64,000 nucleotides of DNA, from assembly GCF_000378205.1 (NCBI RefSeq), contig NZ_KB899408.1, positions 62,001 through 126,000 on the forward strand. Direction: 5' to 3'. The position numbers and the translations under genes are program-made. A model generated the notes under the pieces. That model searched no databases. It was not told where the DNA came from and worked only from the letters and a program-made list of their open reading frames with translations. Source of the DNA: Sediminispirochaeta bajacaliforniensis DSM 16054 (lineage in GTDB: Bacteria > Spirochaetota > Spirochaetia > DSM-16054 > Sediminispirochaetaceae). Positions 17,765 through 25,310 of this stretch are shown here, piece by piece. Within the stretch, counting starts at the first letter, position 1. Each line of letters begins with the position of its first letter.

Positions 17765-18918
17765 AAAACGGAAATATTTACACTGCTGAAAATGATTGTC
17801 CTATCGAGGCCGATATGGTGATAAGCGATGGTAGGATAGAAGAAATCGCCCAAAAGATTCCTGATAATGGTACCTATGGGGAGGTCCTTGACCTCCAGGG
17901 AAAGGCTCTTCTTCCGGGATTCATAGATATCAGCACCTGCCTTGGCATTGTGGAGGCCGGAAAGCGAATAGAAGAAACGAACCAGACGGATAAAACCAAC
18001 CGCTTCACACCGAATTTTCGGATGATAGACGGTGTGTACTGGCAGGACGACTATTTTAGAAAAGCCGCTGAGAACGGGGTGACCACCGTGGTCGTAAACT
18101 CAAAGTATGAAAGCCCGCTCGGCGGACAGAGCTGTGCAGTTAAGACCGGAGGGGAAGGCGTAACTTGTAATCGGATACTATCATCATATATAGACATGCA
18201 TGGCACCCTGGGAAATCGTGTTAAAAACAATTACGACACCTTACGGGTTTCTCCTCTTTCACGTATGGGAATTATGCGCGGAATTCGCGATGTGCTTTTG
18301 CAGAAGAATACCCGGGAGCCCGGTTCTGTACGGCAAAGAACTTCGGCGACGAGTGATGTTGGAGAAGATGGTCCAATTCGTTCTCTTATGACGAAGGATA
18401 AACCTCTGAAAATGACGGCTTCTTTATTTCAGGACATCCAGGCGCTTATTGATCTTTCCGATGAATTGGGGATACGTGTTATATTGGATGAGGGTACCGA
18501 ATCCTATATGCTCATTGATGAATTAAAGGAGCGTATGATTCCGGTGGTCCTTGGTTCTCTTTTGGAAGAAACCTCTCGGGAGGAACTTTCCAATCGTCGT
18601 GACGATATCGGTGTTATGTTGGAAAAGGCGGGGCTCCCTTTCTGCTTTTCTACCCACCATCCTCACGTTTCGATAGAGTTGTACCACATGTCTGCTTGCC
18701 TTCACATTCGTAACGGTGTATCTGAAACGGCGGCATTAAAGGCCATGACTATACATCCCGCCGCTGCCTTGGGACTAAGCGACCGCATTGGTTCTTTGCG
18801 CAAGGGTAAAGATGCCGATATCCTTGTTTTTGATGGCGATCCCTTTAGGAGTTTGACGCCCCTTTTGTTGACCATCATTAATGGTCGGGTCATCTATGAG
18901 AACCGAAAAAGGGATTGA
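17755..18918 (+). CDS. Amidohydrolase paralogue lacking metal ligands (387 aa)
   Basis: A full-length paralogue of the preceding enzyme. Seen by alignment with it: the fold landmarks are kept (LPGFID, LGGQ, SYMLIDEL, LRKGKDADILVFDGDP) but the metal residues are gone. HSH becomes STC (Ser60, Cys62), HAH becomes TAS (Thr221, Ser223), DH becomes DE (245-246) and the final Asp is His301. The frame is intact and start codon, overlap (10 bp) and length are normal, so it does not look like a decaying gene. It may be a non-catalytic partner subunit, a binding protein, or use different chemistry. Last gene of the plus-strand cluster; it converges on the PucR gene with 11 bp between stops. Confidence 0.85.
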   Translation: MLLKNGNIYTAENDCPIEADMVISDGRIEEIAQKIPDNGTYGEVLDLQGKALLPGFIDISTCLGIVEAGKRIEETNQTDKTNRFTPNFRMIDGVYWQDDYFRKAAENGVTTVVVNSKYESPLGGQSCAVKTGGEGVTCNRILSSYIDMHGTLGNRVKNNYDTLRVSPLSRMGIMRGIRDVLLQKNTREPGSVRQRTSATSDVGEDGPIRSLMTKDKPLKMTASLFQDIQALIDLSDELGIRVILDEGTESYMLIDELKERMIPVVLGSLLEETSREELSNRRDDIGVMLEKAGLPFCFSTHHPHVSIELYHMSACLHIRNGVSETAALKAMTIHPAAALGLSDRIGSLRKGKDADILVFDGDPFRSLTPLLLTIINGRVIYENRKRD

Positions 18919-18929
18919 GCGAATGATGA

Positions 18930-20501
18930 TTATTCTTGCTTTAAAAAGCCCTTCATGATGAGATCTAGGGTTTCTCCCAATTGTAAAACAAGCCTACCCC
19001 TGCTGCTTCTGAGGGAGAATCCTAGAATTTCTTCAATCTTTTCTATGCGTTGATAAAGAGTGTTTCGATGGATGTTCAGTGCGTTTGCTGCCTGTTTCAT
19101 GTTGTAGTTGTGCTCAATTAAGGCCTTGATTGTTTCTCTCAGGAGATCATCCTTGTCTCTGTCATGGATGTCGATAAGTTTTATCGTATTTGCAAATAGG
19201 CGATGAAGGATTGGATTATCGACCTGATCGTAGAGTAAGTGGTAGATCAACAGATCATCATAACTGCAAAATTTCTTGTTTTCTTTAAAGATCAGTCTCG
19301 CCATTCGTACACTGAATAGGGCATCGTTATAGGCCTTTTTTAGGTCGTAAAGGTTCCCGTATGCCCTGCTGACGCCTATCATGCAGGAGAAACCTTGAAG
19401 ATGTTCCTCTATTCTTCTGATAAGCTTATTATACTTTGTTGTCAGCGATTCATCTTTTTCATTGTCTTTGACATGAATGCAGATAATTTGTGTGTGATCA
19501 TAAATGGAAACATCTTTTGGAAAAAAGGCCGCGATGATATTGGTAATACGATTTACAAAGACCTGGGGAACGGAATAGTTTGTTGTTGCATCTATTCCGT
19601 CGGGAAAAATGCGGAGGATCCAGACAAAACGATTGAGGGTATATTGAATATCATAAAGGTCGGCTTCTCCTACCAGGGTCCTGTCATTATTATAATAGCC
19701 GAACAAAACTCGCCAGAGAAACTCTTCCTTGCGCCGTTTTGAATTTATCCTCTTGTCGATTTCGACGGTGAGGTTCATGAGAATAAAGGGTATGATATCA
19801 ATATATGTTTCCGAATTCAGATACATGGAAGGAAGTTCGGTTCGGAAAAAGATAACGCCCTGGCAGAAGGAATGTACAAAGAGGGGATATCCGAAATAAT
19901 GATTTCCTCCGAAGCTAAAGCTCCTCGGACTGTAAGAATCCGTTTCCTGACTGGGGAGATTTTGGATCTCCCAGGCCCATTCTGAAAAGGGAGGCTCATG
20001 CTGTAATGGTTCCCTTCGATACCCTGGGCTGATCAGTGTTCCCAAAGAGAAAGAGAATATTTCACTCTCCGTCCCCAGCGTAAAATCAATCATACGGAGA
20101 ATATTAATAAGTGAGCAGTTTTCATTTCGACTCAACTCTATGAGGTTTTCCTTGAGCTCTTTCATGAGTGCTGAAGGGGAAAAAAGTCCTCGAACATCCT
20201 CAATGGAGGCATATGCCCCGGGAATCGCAATATCATGTATGTATTGAACTATATCTTTGGATATCTCACTTCCCGGTTGTATAAGGATACAAATCCCCAT
20301 TACCTTTTTTCCCCTCAGCGAAGTCAGGGAGGGGATAACATCATCCTCAGCGAGGAAGAGGGGGGGGAGAAAAACAATATCGCCTTCTTGTACCCAGTGT
20401 CCACCTTTGGGAAGGAATACTATGTGAAGATGTTTTTGGATGATGGTATCTGGGTCGAATGCACGTGCCGGATCGAACCAGTGTATTTTCGCCTGTTCCA
20501 T
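18930..20501 (-). CDS. PucR-family transcriptional regulator (523 aa)
   Basis: DNA-binding regulator of the PucR/CdaR type. Seen: the C-terminal helix-turn-helix (about residues 452-515) with NMKQAANALNIHRNTLYQR followed by IEEILG, diagnostic of this family; a long N-terminal sensory region (residues 1-400) without a domain I can name, including a GGDEF-like-fold segment typical of the family's middle part (VGEADLYDIQYTLNRFV onward). No membrane segment. AAGGAAC precedes the ATG. It lies 9 bp behind the aroM-family gene and points at the end of the catabolic cluster, which it probably controls in response to a pathway metabolite. Confidence 0.9.
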   Translation of the reverse strand: MEQAKIHWFDPARAFDPDTIIQKHLHIVFLPKGGHWVQEGDIVFLPPLFLAEDDVIPSLTSLRGKKVMGICILIQPGSEISKDIVQYIHDIAIPGAYASIEDVRGLFSPSALMKELKENLIELSRNENCSLINILRMIDFTLGTESEIFSFSLGTLISPGYRREPLQHEPPFSEWAWEIQNLPSQETDSYSPRSFSFGGNHYFGYPLFVHSFCQGVIFFRTELPSMYLNSETYIDIIPFILMNLTVEIDKRINSKRRKEEFLWRVLFGYYNNDRTLVGEADLYDIQYTLNRFVWILRIFPDGIDATTNYSVPQVFVNRITNIIAAFFPKDVSIYDHTQIICIHVKDNEKDESLTTKYNKLIRRIEEHLQGFSCMIGVSRAYGNLYDLKKAYNDALFSVRMARLIFKENKKFCSYDDLLIYHLLYDQVDNPILHRLFANTIKLIDIHDRDKDDLLRETIKALIEHNYNMKQAANALNIHRNTLYQRIEKIEEILGFSLRSSRGRLVLQLGETLDLIMKGFLKQE

Positions 20502-20510
20502 CTGTTCCTT

Positions 20511-21191
20511 TTATGGGCAGATTAAATCAACGATGATCCTCATGATCATTGTCCGTGGCAAAATAATATGTTTCCTTGTTACCTCCTGCACTATCTGCCG
20601 CATCGCTTTAGAATACCCCATACAATCCATGATAATATAATGAATATCACTTTTTTTCGCTAAAGGTGTTAGGGCCGTTTGCCAGTGACCTTTTTCTTTT
20701 TGATAGGGTGACAAGGCAATCGGAACAGCTTTCACACCTGCTTGGGCCCATCGTGAAAGGGCCTCTTTTTTTTGCTCCTCCTCGGGAACAATAACACCAA
20801 CAGGAGAGCCTGCACTCAAGGAACCGACAAGACCTTGTATAATGGGCTGGGGGACAAGTACGGGGACAGATGAAACGATATGAGGGAAAGGGGCAGTACA
20901 CAAGATGAGGATGATATCGAGTTTTTTTTCTTCACGGGAAACGACTTCCTGCATCCTTATTTGGATTTTTTCATCGCTCAATTTTATTCCGCGACCGTCG
21001 CGCATTCGGGAAACCAATATAGACTCGTGGTTTGATGGGCCGTAACGCTTTTCAGCCTCGTCATAGGAGTACTCGTCCAAAAGACCAATTTCCCGAATGG
21101 TGATCGAATTACCGGTTATCTCTTTGATATCACCGCTTACATCGGTACGTGGAGCTTGTCCAATAGTAATGATGCCAAGTGTTGCCTTCAT
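20511..21191 (-). CDS. AroM-family protein (226 aa)
   Basis: AroM family, named from a gene beside shikimate kinase in enteric bacteria; biochemical role unknown to me. Seen: the opening LGIITIGQAPRTDV, Cys98 in ILCTAPFP and Cys190 in IIMDCMGYSKAMR. Two cysteines about 90 residues apart at strand ends resemble the acid/base pair of Asp/Glu/hydantoin racemases, so a racemase or related activity is possible (inference). The ATG has GGAAG upstream. It forms a two-gene unit with the PucR regulator, divergent from the GntR gene, and shares the cluster with DUF1177. Confidence 0.87.
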   Translation of the reverse strand: MKATLGIITIGQAPRTDVSGDIKEITGNSITIREIGLLDEYSYDEAEKRYGPSNHESILVSRMRDGRGIKLSDEKIQIRMQEVVSREEKKLDIILILCTAPFPHIVSSVPVLVPQPIIQGLVGSLSAGSPVGVIVPEEEQKKEALSRWAQAGVKAVPIALSPYQKEKGHWQTALTPLAKKSDIHYIIMDCMGYSKAMRQIVQEVTRKHIILPRTMIMRIIVDLICP

Positions 21192-21336
21192 TATTCTTCC
21201 TCAAGGGACTTGATCAAAATCTTAATCATGGCTACATAACTCCACCATAGTATGTCCTTTTCTTGCTGGATATGCAAGAAACAGCAAACTGGTTTATAAG
21301 CTTGCCAGCCTAGCTAATTTTAGGTACTCTTTCTTC

Positions 21337-22023
21337 ATGAAATTGGAAAAAGAGCGGATCATTTCCACAATCATGGATCAGGTCTATGAGGTACTCAAAG
21401 AAAACATTGTAAACGGGACCTTGGAACCTGGACAGCGTATTCAGGAACTTCAGATTGCCAAGGAACTTAACGTCAGCCGTTCACCGGTTCGCAGTGCTAT
21501 TACGCGCTTGATTGGAGAGGGGCTTCTGGAAAGTATTCCGAACAAAAGCGTCTGTGTACGCAGATTGGGCGAACGCGATATCATTGAAGCCTACGAATTT
21601 CGCCTTATCGTTGAGCAGTATGCTGTTAGAAAGGTTATCGATCACTTCAATGATGAAATTAAGGGTCGCCTTAGCCAGTTTCGAATCGCTTTCAAAACTT
21701 ATTCGAATATAGATCAGTTAGGTGACTATATGAGGATTGATTCGGAATTCCACGAATATATTGTGGTAGTATCCGGTAACAAGGTGATAAAAGAGGCCCT
21801 GGATAAGGTTTCTATGCTCATTAATCCCTTTCGTGTTTTTGCATTATCTAGTCCAAATCGTTTTTACGATTCTATCGAAGAACATACCGATATCGTTGAT
21901 GCTATCCTGCGTCTCGATTCCAAAGCAGCGGTGGAGTTGTGCAGTAGACATCTCACGCTTGCCAAGGAAGCGATCCTTCGCCATCTGAAAGAAAAAAAAG
22001 AACCGGCTTCCATCTCTTCATAA
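21337..22023 (+). CDS. GntR-family regulator, FCD subgroup (228 aa)
   Basis: Transcription factor with an N-terminal winged helix (residues about 10-75: IVNGTLEPGQRIQELQIAKE, then NVSRSPVRSAITRLIGEGLL) and an all-helical FCD ligand domain (about 85-215) containing the metal/acid-binding residues of FadR-C domains (Asp/His in SEFHEYIV, His in EEHTDIVDAI, His in SRHLTLAKE). It sits between the AroM/DUF1177 cluster and the LarA operon and could regulate either. The palindrome at 22410-22433 has TGTAT/ATACA arms similar to operators of this family, which favours control of the LarA operon. Start ATG at 21337 has only a weak ribosome site (AGG, 12 nt). Confidence 0.92.
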   Translation: MKLEKERIISTIMDQVYEVLKENIVNGTLEPGQRIQELQIAKELNVSRSPVRSAITRLIGEGLLESIPNKSVCVRRLGERDIIEAYEFRLIVEQYAVRKVIDHFNDEIKGRLSQFRIAFKTYSNIDQLGDYMRIDSEFHEYIVVVSGNKVIKEALDKVSMLINPFRVFALSSPNRFYDSIEEHTDIVDAILRLDSKAAVELCSRHLTLAKEAILRHLKEKKEPASISS

Positions 22024-22080
22024 CCACTGCAACCCCCTTATTTTTGCGTCATTTGCTGTTTTGAACAGTTTTTTCCTGCC

Positions 22081-22236
22081 TTAATAAAGACCTTTATTGT
22101 GCATGGGTGGGGCAGGCGGAAGGTCGTAACCGGTGCTCAAGATAAAATTCCTGTACGGTTCCATGGTCCGTATCACGTTTTGTGTTACGGTTTCTATCTC
22201 TTCCGACGGGATTGATGTTCCTAACTGGAATCGAAG
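22081..22236 (-). pseudogene. C-terminal remnant of a uroporphyrinogen-decarboxylase-like protein
   Basis: Minus-strand reading gives about 51 residues ending in a stop, with TSIPSEEIE, VIRTMEPYRNFILSTGYDLP and PPMHN. This resembles the C-terminal end of URO-D family proteins (uroporphyrinogen decarboxylase and corrinoid methyltransferases), where a G-C/Y-D-L-P-P segment is typical. There is no start codon or N-terminal part, and a stop lies upstream in the same frame, so it is read as a gene remnant in the intergenic region between the GntR gene and the LarA operon. Confidence 0.45.
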
Positions 22237-22390
22237 AGCATGTGTGAGTAATGCTGCGCAATGGTAAAGGCTAATTCGAGGGTTTGCTTAGCAACATCCT
22301 TTTTCAGGATTCCGAACACTACAAAAAGGCCACTCATCATTTTTATTTTTGAAATTTCTTTCGTTTTGTAGATCTTTTTTGAGAAAAACT

Positions 22391-22418
22391 TTGACAAAAT
22401 AGAGATTACATGTATTAT
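22391..22418 (+). promoter_or_regulatory. Predicted promoter of the LarA-UxaA-GntP operon
   Basis: TTGACA (22391-22396), 16-bp spacer, TATTAT (22413-22418). The consensus -35 is the best in the window. The -10 lies inside the palindrome at 22410-22433, so a bound protein would block it. Confidence 0.6.
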
Positions 22419-22433
22419 GTATACATAATACAT
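22410..22433. promoter_or_regulatory. Perfect 24-bp palindrome: probable repressor operator
   Basis: ATGTATTATGTA followed immediately by its exact reverse complement, with no mismatch. It covers the -10 and the expected start of transcription of the LarA operon. Position and TGTAT/ATACA arms suit a dimeric repressor; the GntR/FCD gene just upstream is the obvious candidate. Confidence 0.6.
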
Positions 22434-22464
22434 TATAAATAATACGCATCGAGGTTTTGTGTGC

Positions 22465-23742
22465 ATGAAAACGATTCATCTTCCATATGATAAGAAAACC
22501 CTCAAGGTCGACGTCTCGGATCTTCATATAAAGGCTCTTCTTACTCCGCAGCACCAAGAAGAAGGAAGTGTTATAAATGAATCGGAGCTTGTGAAACGTG
22601 CTTTGGAGCACCCTATCGGGACAAAGCGCCTTTCCGAAATGGCCGAAGGGAAGGACAGGGTTGTAATCATCACCAGTGACCATACCAGAGCGGTACCGAG
22701 TGGGATTACCATGCCTCTTCTTCTTGATGAGATACGGAAGGGTAATCCCTCGGCCGATATCACGATCATTATTGCAACGGGACTTCACCGAGGCATGACG
22801 AGGGAAGAAATGATCGACCGCTTTGGCAAAGAGATTGTGGAGCGTGAAAAGATTATCAACCACGATGCCTTTGAGAAAACGCAGTTTGTGAATCTCGGTA
22901 CCCTTCCTTCGGGGAGTAAATGCGAGATCAACAGAATTGCGGTGGAGGCCGACCTTCTTGTGGCCGAGGGCTTTATCGAACCCCATTTCTTCGCCGGCTT
23001 TTCCGGCGGCAGAAAGAGTGTCTTGCCTGGGATCGCCTCTCAGGAGTGCGTCAATATCAATCATAGTGCCAAGGCCATCCAGCATCCCATGAGTGCCACC
23101 GGTGTGCTCGACGGTAATCCGATCCATGAGGATATGATCAAGGCGGCGAGACTTGCCGGCCTTGCCTGTATCCTCAATGTTCTGCTCGACGAGAAGAAGA
23201 AGGTGAGTGCCGCATTCTTTGGAGATGTGGATCAGGCCCACCGGGCCGGTTGTGCCCATTTGCTTTCAAGTTGTGGGGTTGATGCTGCCCCTGCCGATAT
23301 CGTTATTACAAGCAACGGCGGTTATCCCCTGGACCAGAACCTCTATCAATGCCCTAAGGGGCTTGATGCGGCACGTGCCTGCGCGAAAGAGGGGGGCGTT
23401 ATCATTCTCGTCGCCGCCTGTTCCGAGGGATTGGGAGGTGAAAATTTCGGTCGTCTTATGCTCTCCGCGCCACCTTCGCAGTTGCTTGAATCGATACTGG
23501 CGACCCCTCCGGAGAAGACCATTTCCGAGCAGTGGTGTGCACAACGCTTTGCCGATGCGCTTATCAAATACGACATCATTCTGGTAAGCCAGGGACTGGA
23601 ACGGTCCCGGGTTGAGCAGATGAATTTTATCTACGCAGGAACCGTCGAGGAAGCACTGGATAAGGCCCTTGCCCTCAAGGGAAAGGATGCCTCCGTTACG
23701 GTGATTCCCGATGGCGTCGGCGTAATTGTAAGGAGATCTTAG
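22465..23742 (+). CDS. LarA-family nickel-pincer racemase/epimerase (425 aa)
   Basis: Member of the lactate racemase (LarA) family, which moves a hydride at the C2 hydroxyl of 2-hydroxy acids using a nickel-pincer nucleotide. Seen: SDHTR (Asp72, Arg75), GLHRG (His108), EPHFFAGFSGGRKSVLPG (His174, Lys184) and His200. With the ATG at 22465 these numbers match the published positions in Lactiplantibacillus LarA, including the lysine that carries the cofactor. GAGG lies 10 nt upstream; a GTG at 22459 is the alternative. Known family activities include lactate, malate, phenyllactate and D-gluconate 2-epimerisation. The aldonate-type dehydratase and GntP permease downstream favour a sugar acid. Cofactor genes larB, larC and larE are not in the window. 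Confidence 0.9.
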   Translation: MKTIHLPYDKKTLKVDVSDLHIKALLTPQHQEEGSVINESELVKRALEHPIGTKRLSEMAEGKDRVVIITSDHTRAVPSGITMPLLLDEIRKGNPSADITIIIATGLHRGMTREEMIDRFGKEIVEREKIINHDAFEKTQFVNLGTLPSGSKCEINRIAVEADLLVAEGFIEPHFFAGFSGGRKSVLPGIASQECVNINHSAKAIQHPMSATGVLDGNPIHEDMIKAARLAGLACILNVLLDEKKKVSAAFFGDVDQAHRAGCAHLLSSCGVDAAPADIVITSNGGYPLDQNLYQCPKGLDAARACAKEGGVIILVAACSEGLGGENFGRLMLSAPPSQLLESILATPPEKTISEQWCAQRFADALIKYDIILVSQGLERSRVEQMNFIYAGTVEEALDKALALKGKDASVTVIPDGVGVIVRRS

Positions 23743-23744
23743 CA

Positions 23745-24062
23745 ATGCAGGAACAGGTAAAAGCGATTCAGAATCATCCCTTGGATAATGTGGCAACGCT
23801 TTTCGATACTGCCAAGGCTGAAACCCTTGTCATGGTCATAGACAAGAAAGGCGGCAGCAGCGAGGTGAAGGTACTGAATGATATTCCTTTCGGGCATAAG
23901 ATTGCCCTCTCTCCCATCAAGGTGGGTGAACAGGTGACCAAGTATGGCGAAGAGATTGGTATTGCCACCAGGGATATCGCCGTGGGGGAGCATGTGCATA
24001 TACACAATATCGACAGCATCCGGGGCCGTGGCGACTGGACAAAGGAAGGGGCAAAAAAATGA
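23745..24062 (+). CDS. UxaA-type dehydratase small subunit, SAF domain (105 aa)
   Basis: A stand-alone SAF domain equal to the N-terminal part of altronate/galactarate-type dehydratases (UxaA, GarD; SuyA for sulfolactate). Seen: HPLDNVAT, IPFGHKIAL and the metal-contact segment GEHVHIHN near residues 81-88. Split small and large subunits are common outside enteric bacteria. It begins 2 bp after the LarA gene and overlaps the large subunit by 4 bp (ATGA), so equal production is likely. Confidence 0.9.
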   Translation: MQEQVKAIQNHPLDNVATLFDTAKAETLVMVIDKKGGSSEVKVLNDIPFGHKIALSPIKVGEQVTKYGEEIGIATRDIAVGEHVHIHNIDSIRGRGDWTKEGAKK

Positions 24063-25222
24063 GTAGTTATATGGGATATCGCAGGAAAGACGGAAAGGTC
24101 GGTGTTCGCAATCATGTCGCCGTTATTCCTTCGGTGGTATGTGCAAACGAGGTTGTTGAGAGCATCGTACACAATACCGTTATGACTCAGGGGATCATCC
24201 ACCATCAGGGGTGTTGCCAGACACCTCCCGACCTCGAGCGGGTGACCAATTGTCTTATCAAGATAGGCGAAAACCCCAATGTAGGTGCGGCCCTGATCGT
24301 GAGCCTCGGTTGCGAAGGTGTGGATACCGATCGCTTAGAAGCGGAAATTCGCGCTACGGGAAAACCGGTGGAGCGGATCAATATCCAGGAGCTGGGAGGC
24401 ACCAGTGCGGCGATCCAGGCCGGGATCGACAAGGCTCAGAAGCTTATTAGGCAGATTTCCGGTTGCCAGCGGACCGAAATCGATATGTCGAATTTCGTCA
24501 TGGGGATCAAATGCGGCGCCTCGGATACCACTTCCGGCGTTGCTTCCAATCCTGTTATCGGCTATGTCGCCGATAAGATCGTGGACCTCGGTGGTACCGT
24601 CATCTTTGGAGAGACCACGGAATTCATCGGGGCCGAGCATATTCTCAAGCGGCGGGCAAAGGACGAGAAGGTCGCTTCCGAGATCGATCGAATCGTTACC
24701 GAGATGGAAAATCGTGCAAAGGCGATCGGGGTCGATATGAGAAAGGGGCAGCCGACGCCGGGTAATATTGCCGGAGGTTTGAGCACCATCGAGGAAAAAT
24801 CCCTTGGTGCAATCGTGAAGTCAGGAACGAAAACGATCGAAGGGGTGATCGGCTATACCGAAGCTCCCACGGGAAAAGGGCTTTGGATCAAGGATTCACC
24901 GGGCCGGGAAATCGAACTATTATCCGGTATGGCGGTTGGAGGAGCCCAGGTGATACTCTTTTCCACCGGTAGAGGGGCTCCTCAGGGGTTCCCTGTCGTT
25001 CCGGTGATAAAAATATGCGGTAATCCCGTTACCTATGATCGCATGGACAAGGATATGGATATTAATGCAGGAAAGGTTGTAACCGGTGAAAAGTCCATCG
25101 AGGAGGTTGGAGAAGAGACCTTCGACATGCTCATGCGTGTGGCTTGCGGGGAAACGAGCAAGGGTGAAGCAATCAAGTATACAAAGTCCATGGATTTCTA
25201 TTGTTTAGGCCCGGTTATCTAA
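24059..25222 (+). CDS. UxaA-type dehydratase large subunit (387 aa)
   Basis: C-terminal catalytic part of the UxaA/GarD/SuyB family, which removes water (or sulfite) from 2,3-dihydroxy acids to give 2-keto-3-deoxy acids. Seen: opening GYRRKDGKVGVRNHV, cysteine segments HHQGCCQTPPD and SLGCEG, then IKCGASDTTSG and the late CGNPVTY. Cysteines of this type bind iron in relatives. With the LarA-family gene it forms a plausible two-step route: epimerise C2, then dehydrate. Substrate (aldonate, sulfolactate, tartrate-like acid) is undecided; the GntP neighbour favours an aldonate. Confidence 0.9.
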   Translation: MSSYMGYRRKDGKVGVRNHVAVIPSVVCANEVVESIVHNTVMTQGIIHHQGCCQTPPDLERVTNCLIKIGENPNVGAALIVSLGCEGVDTDRLEAEIRATGKPVERINIQELGGTSAAIQAGIDKAQKLIRQISGCQRTEIDMSNFVMGIKCGASDTTSGVASNPVIGYVADKIVDLGGTVIFGETTEFIGAEHILKRRAKDEKVASEIDRIVTEMENRAKAIGVDMRKGQPTPGNIAGGLSTIEEKSLGAIVKSGTKTIEGVIGYTEAPTGKGLWIKDSPGREIELLSGMAVGGAQVILFSTGRGAPQGFPVVPVIKICGNPVTYDRMDKDMDINAGKVVTGEKSIEEVGEETFDMLMRVACGETSKGEAIKYTKSMDFYCLGPVI

Positions 25223-25232
25223 AAAGTTTTTT

Positions 25233-25282
25233 AGAAGGCTCTGTACAAAAGATGCGTACGACCTTTGTCCGGGGCCTTCTTA
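25233..25282 (+). terminator. Long imperfect hairpin between uxaA-type and gntP-type genes
   Basis: AGAAGGC (25233-25239) pairs with GCCTTCT (25274-25280), and the stem continues inward for ten more positions with two G-U pairs and one mismatch, closing a 14-nt loop. The tail is only TTAT. It may partly stop or stabilise the message ahead of the permease gene. Confidence 0.45.
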
Positions 25283-25310
25283 TCATTACTAATTCATGGG
25301 AGTGTCCAAC

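Noticed and set aside
22459-22464. GTG start for the LarA-family gene
   Set aside because: Only 4 nt from GAGG; the ATG at 22465 gives a better spacing and active-site numbering equal to characterised LarA.
22221-22466. Minus-strand 81-codon frame across the LarA promoter
   Set aside because: Runs through the palindrome and promoter; hydrophobic low-complexity product with no family look.
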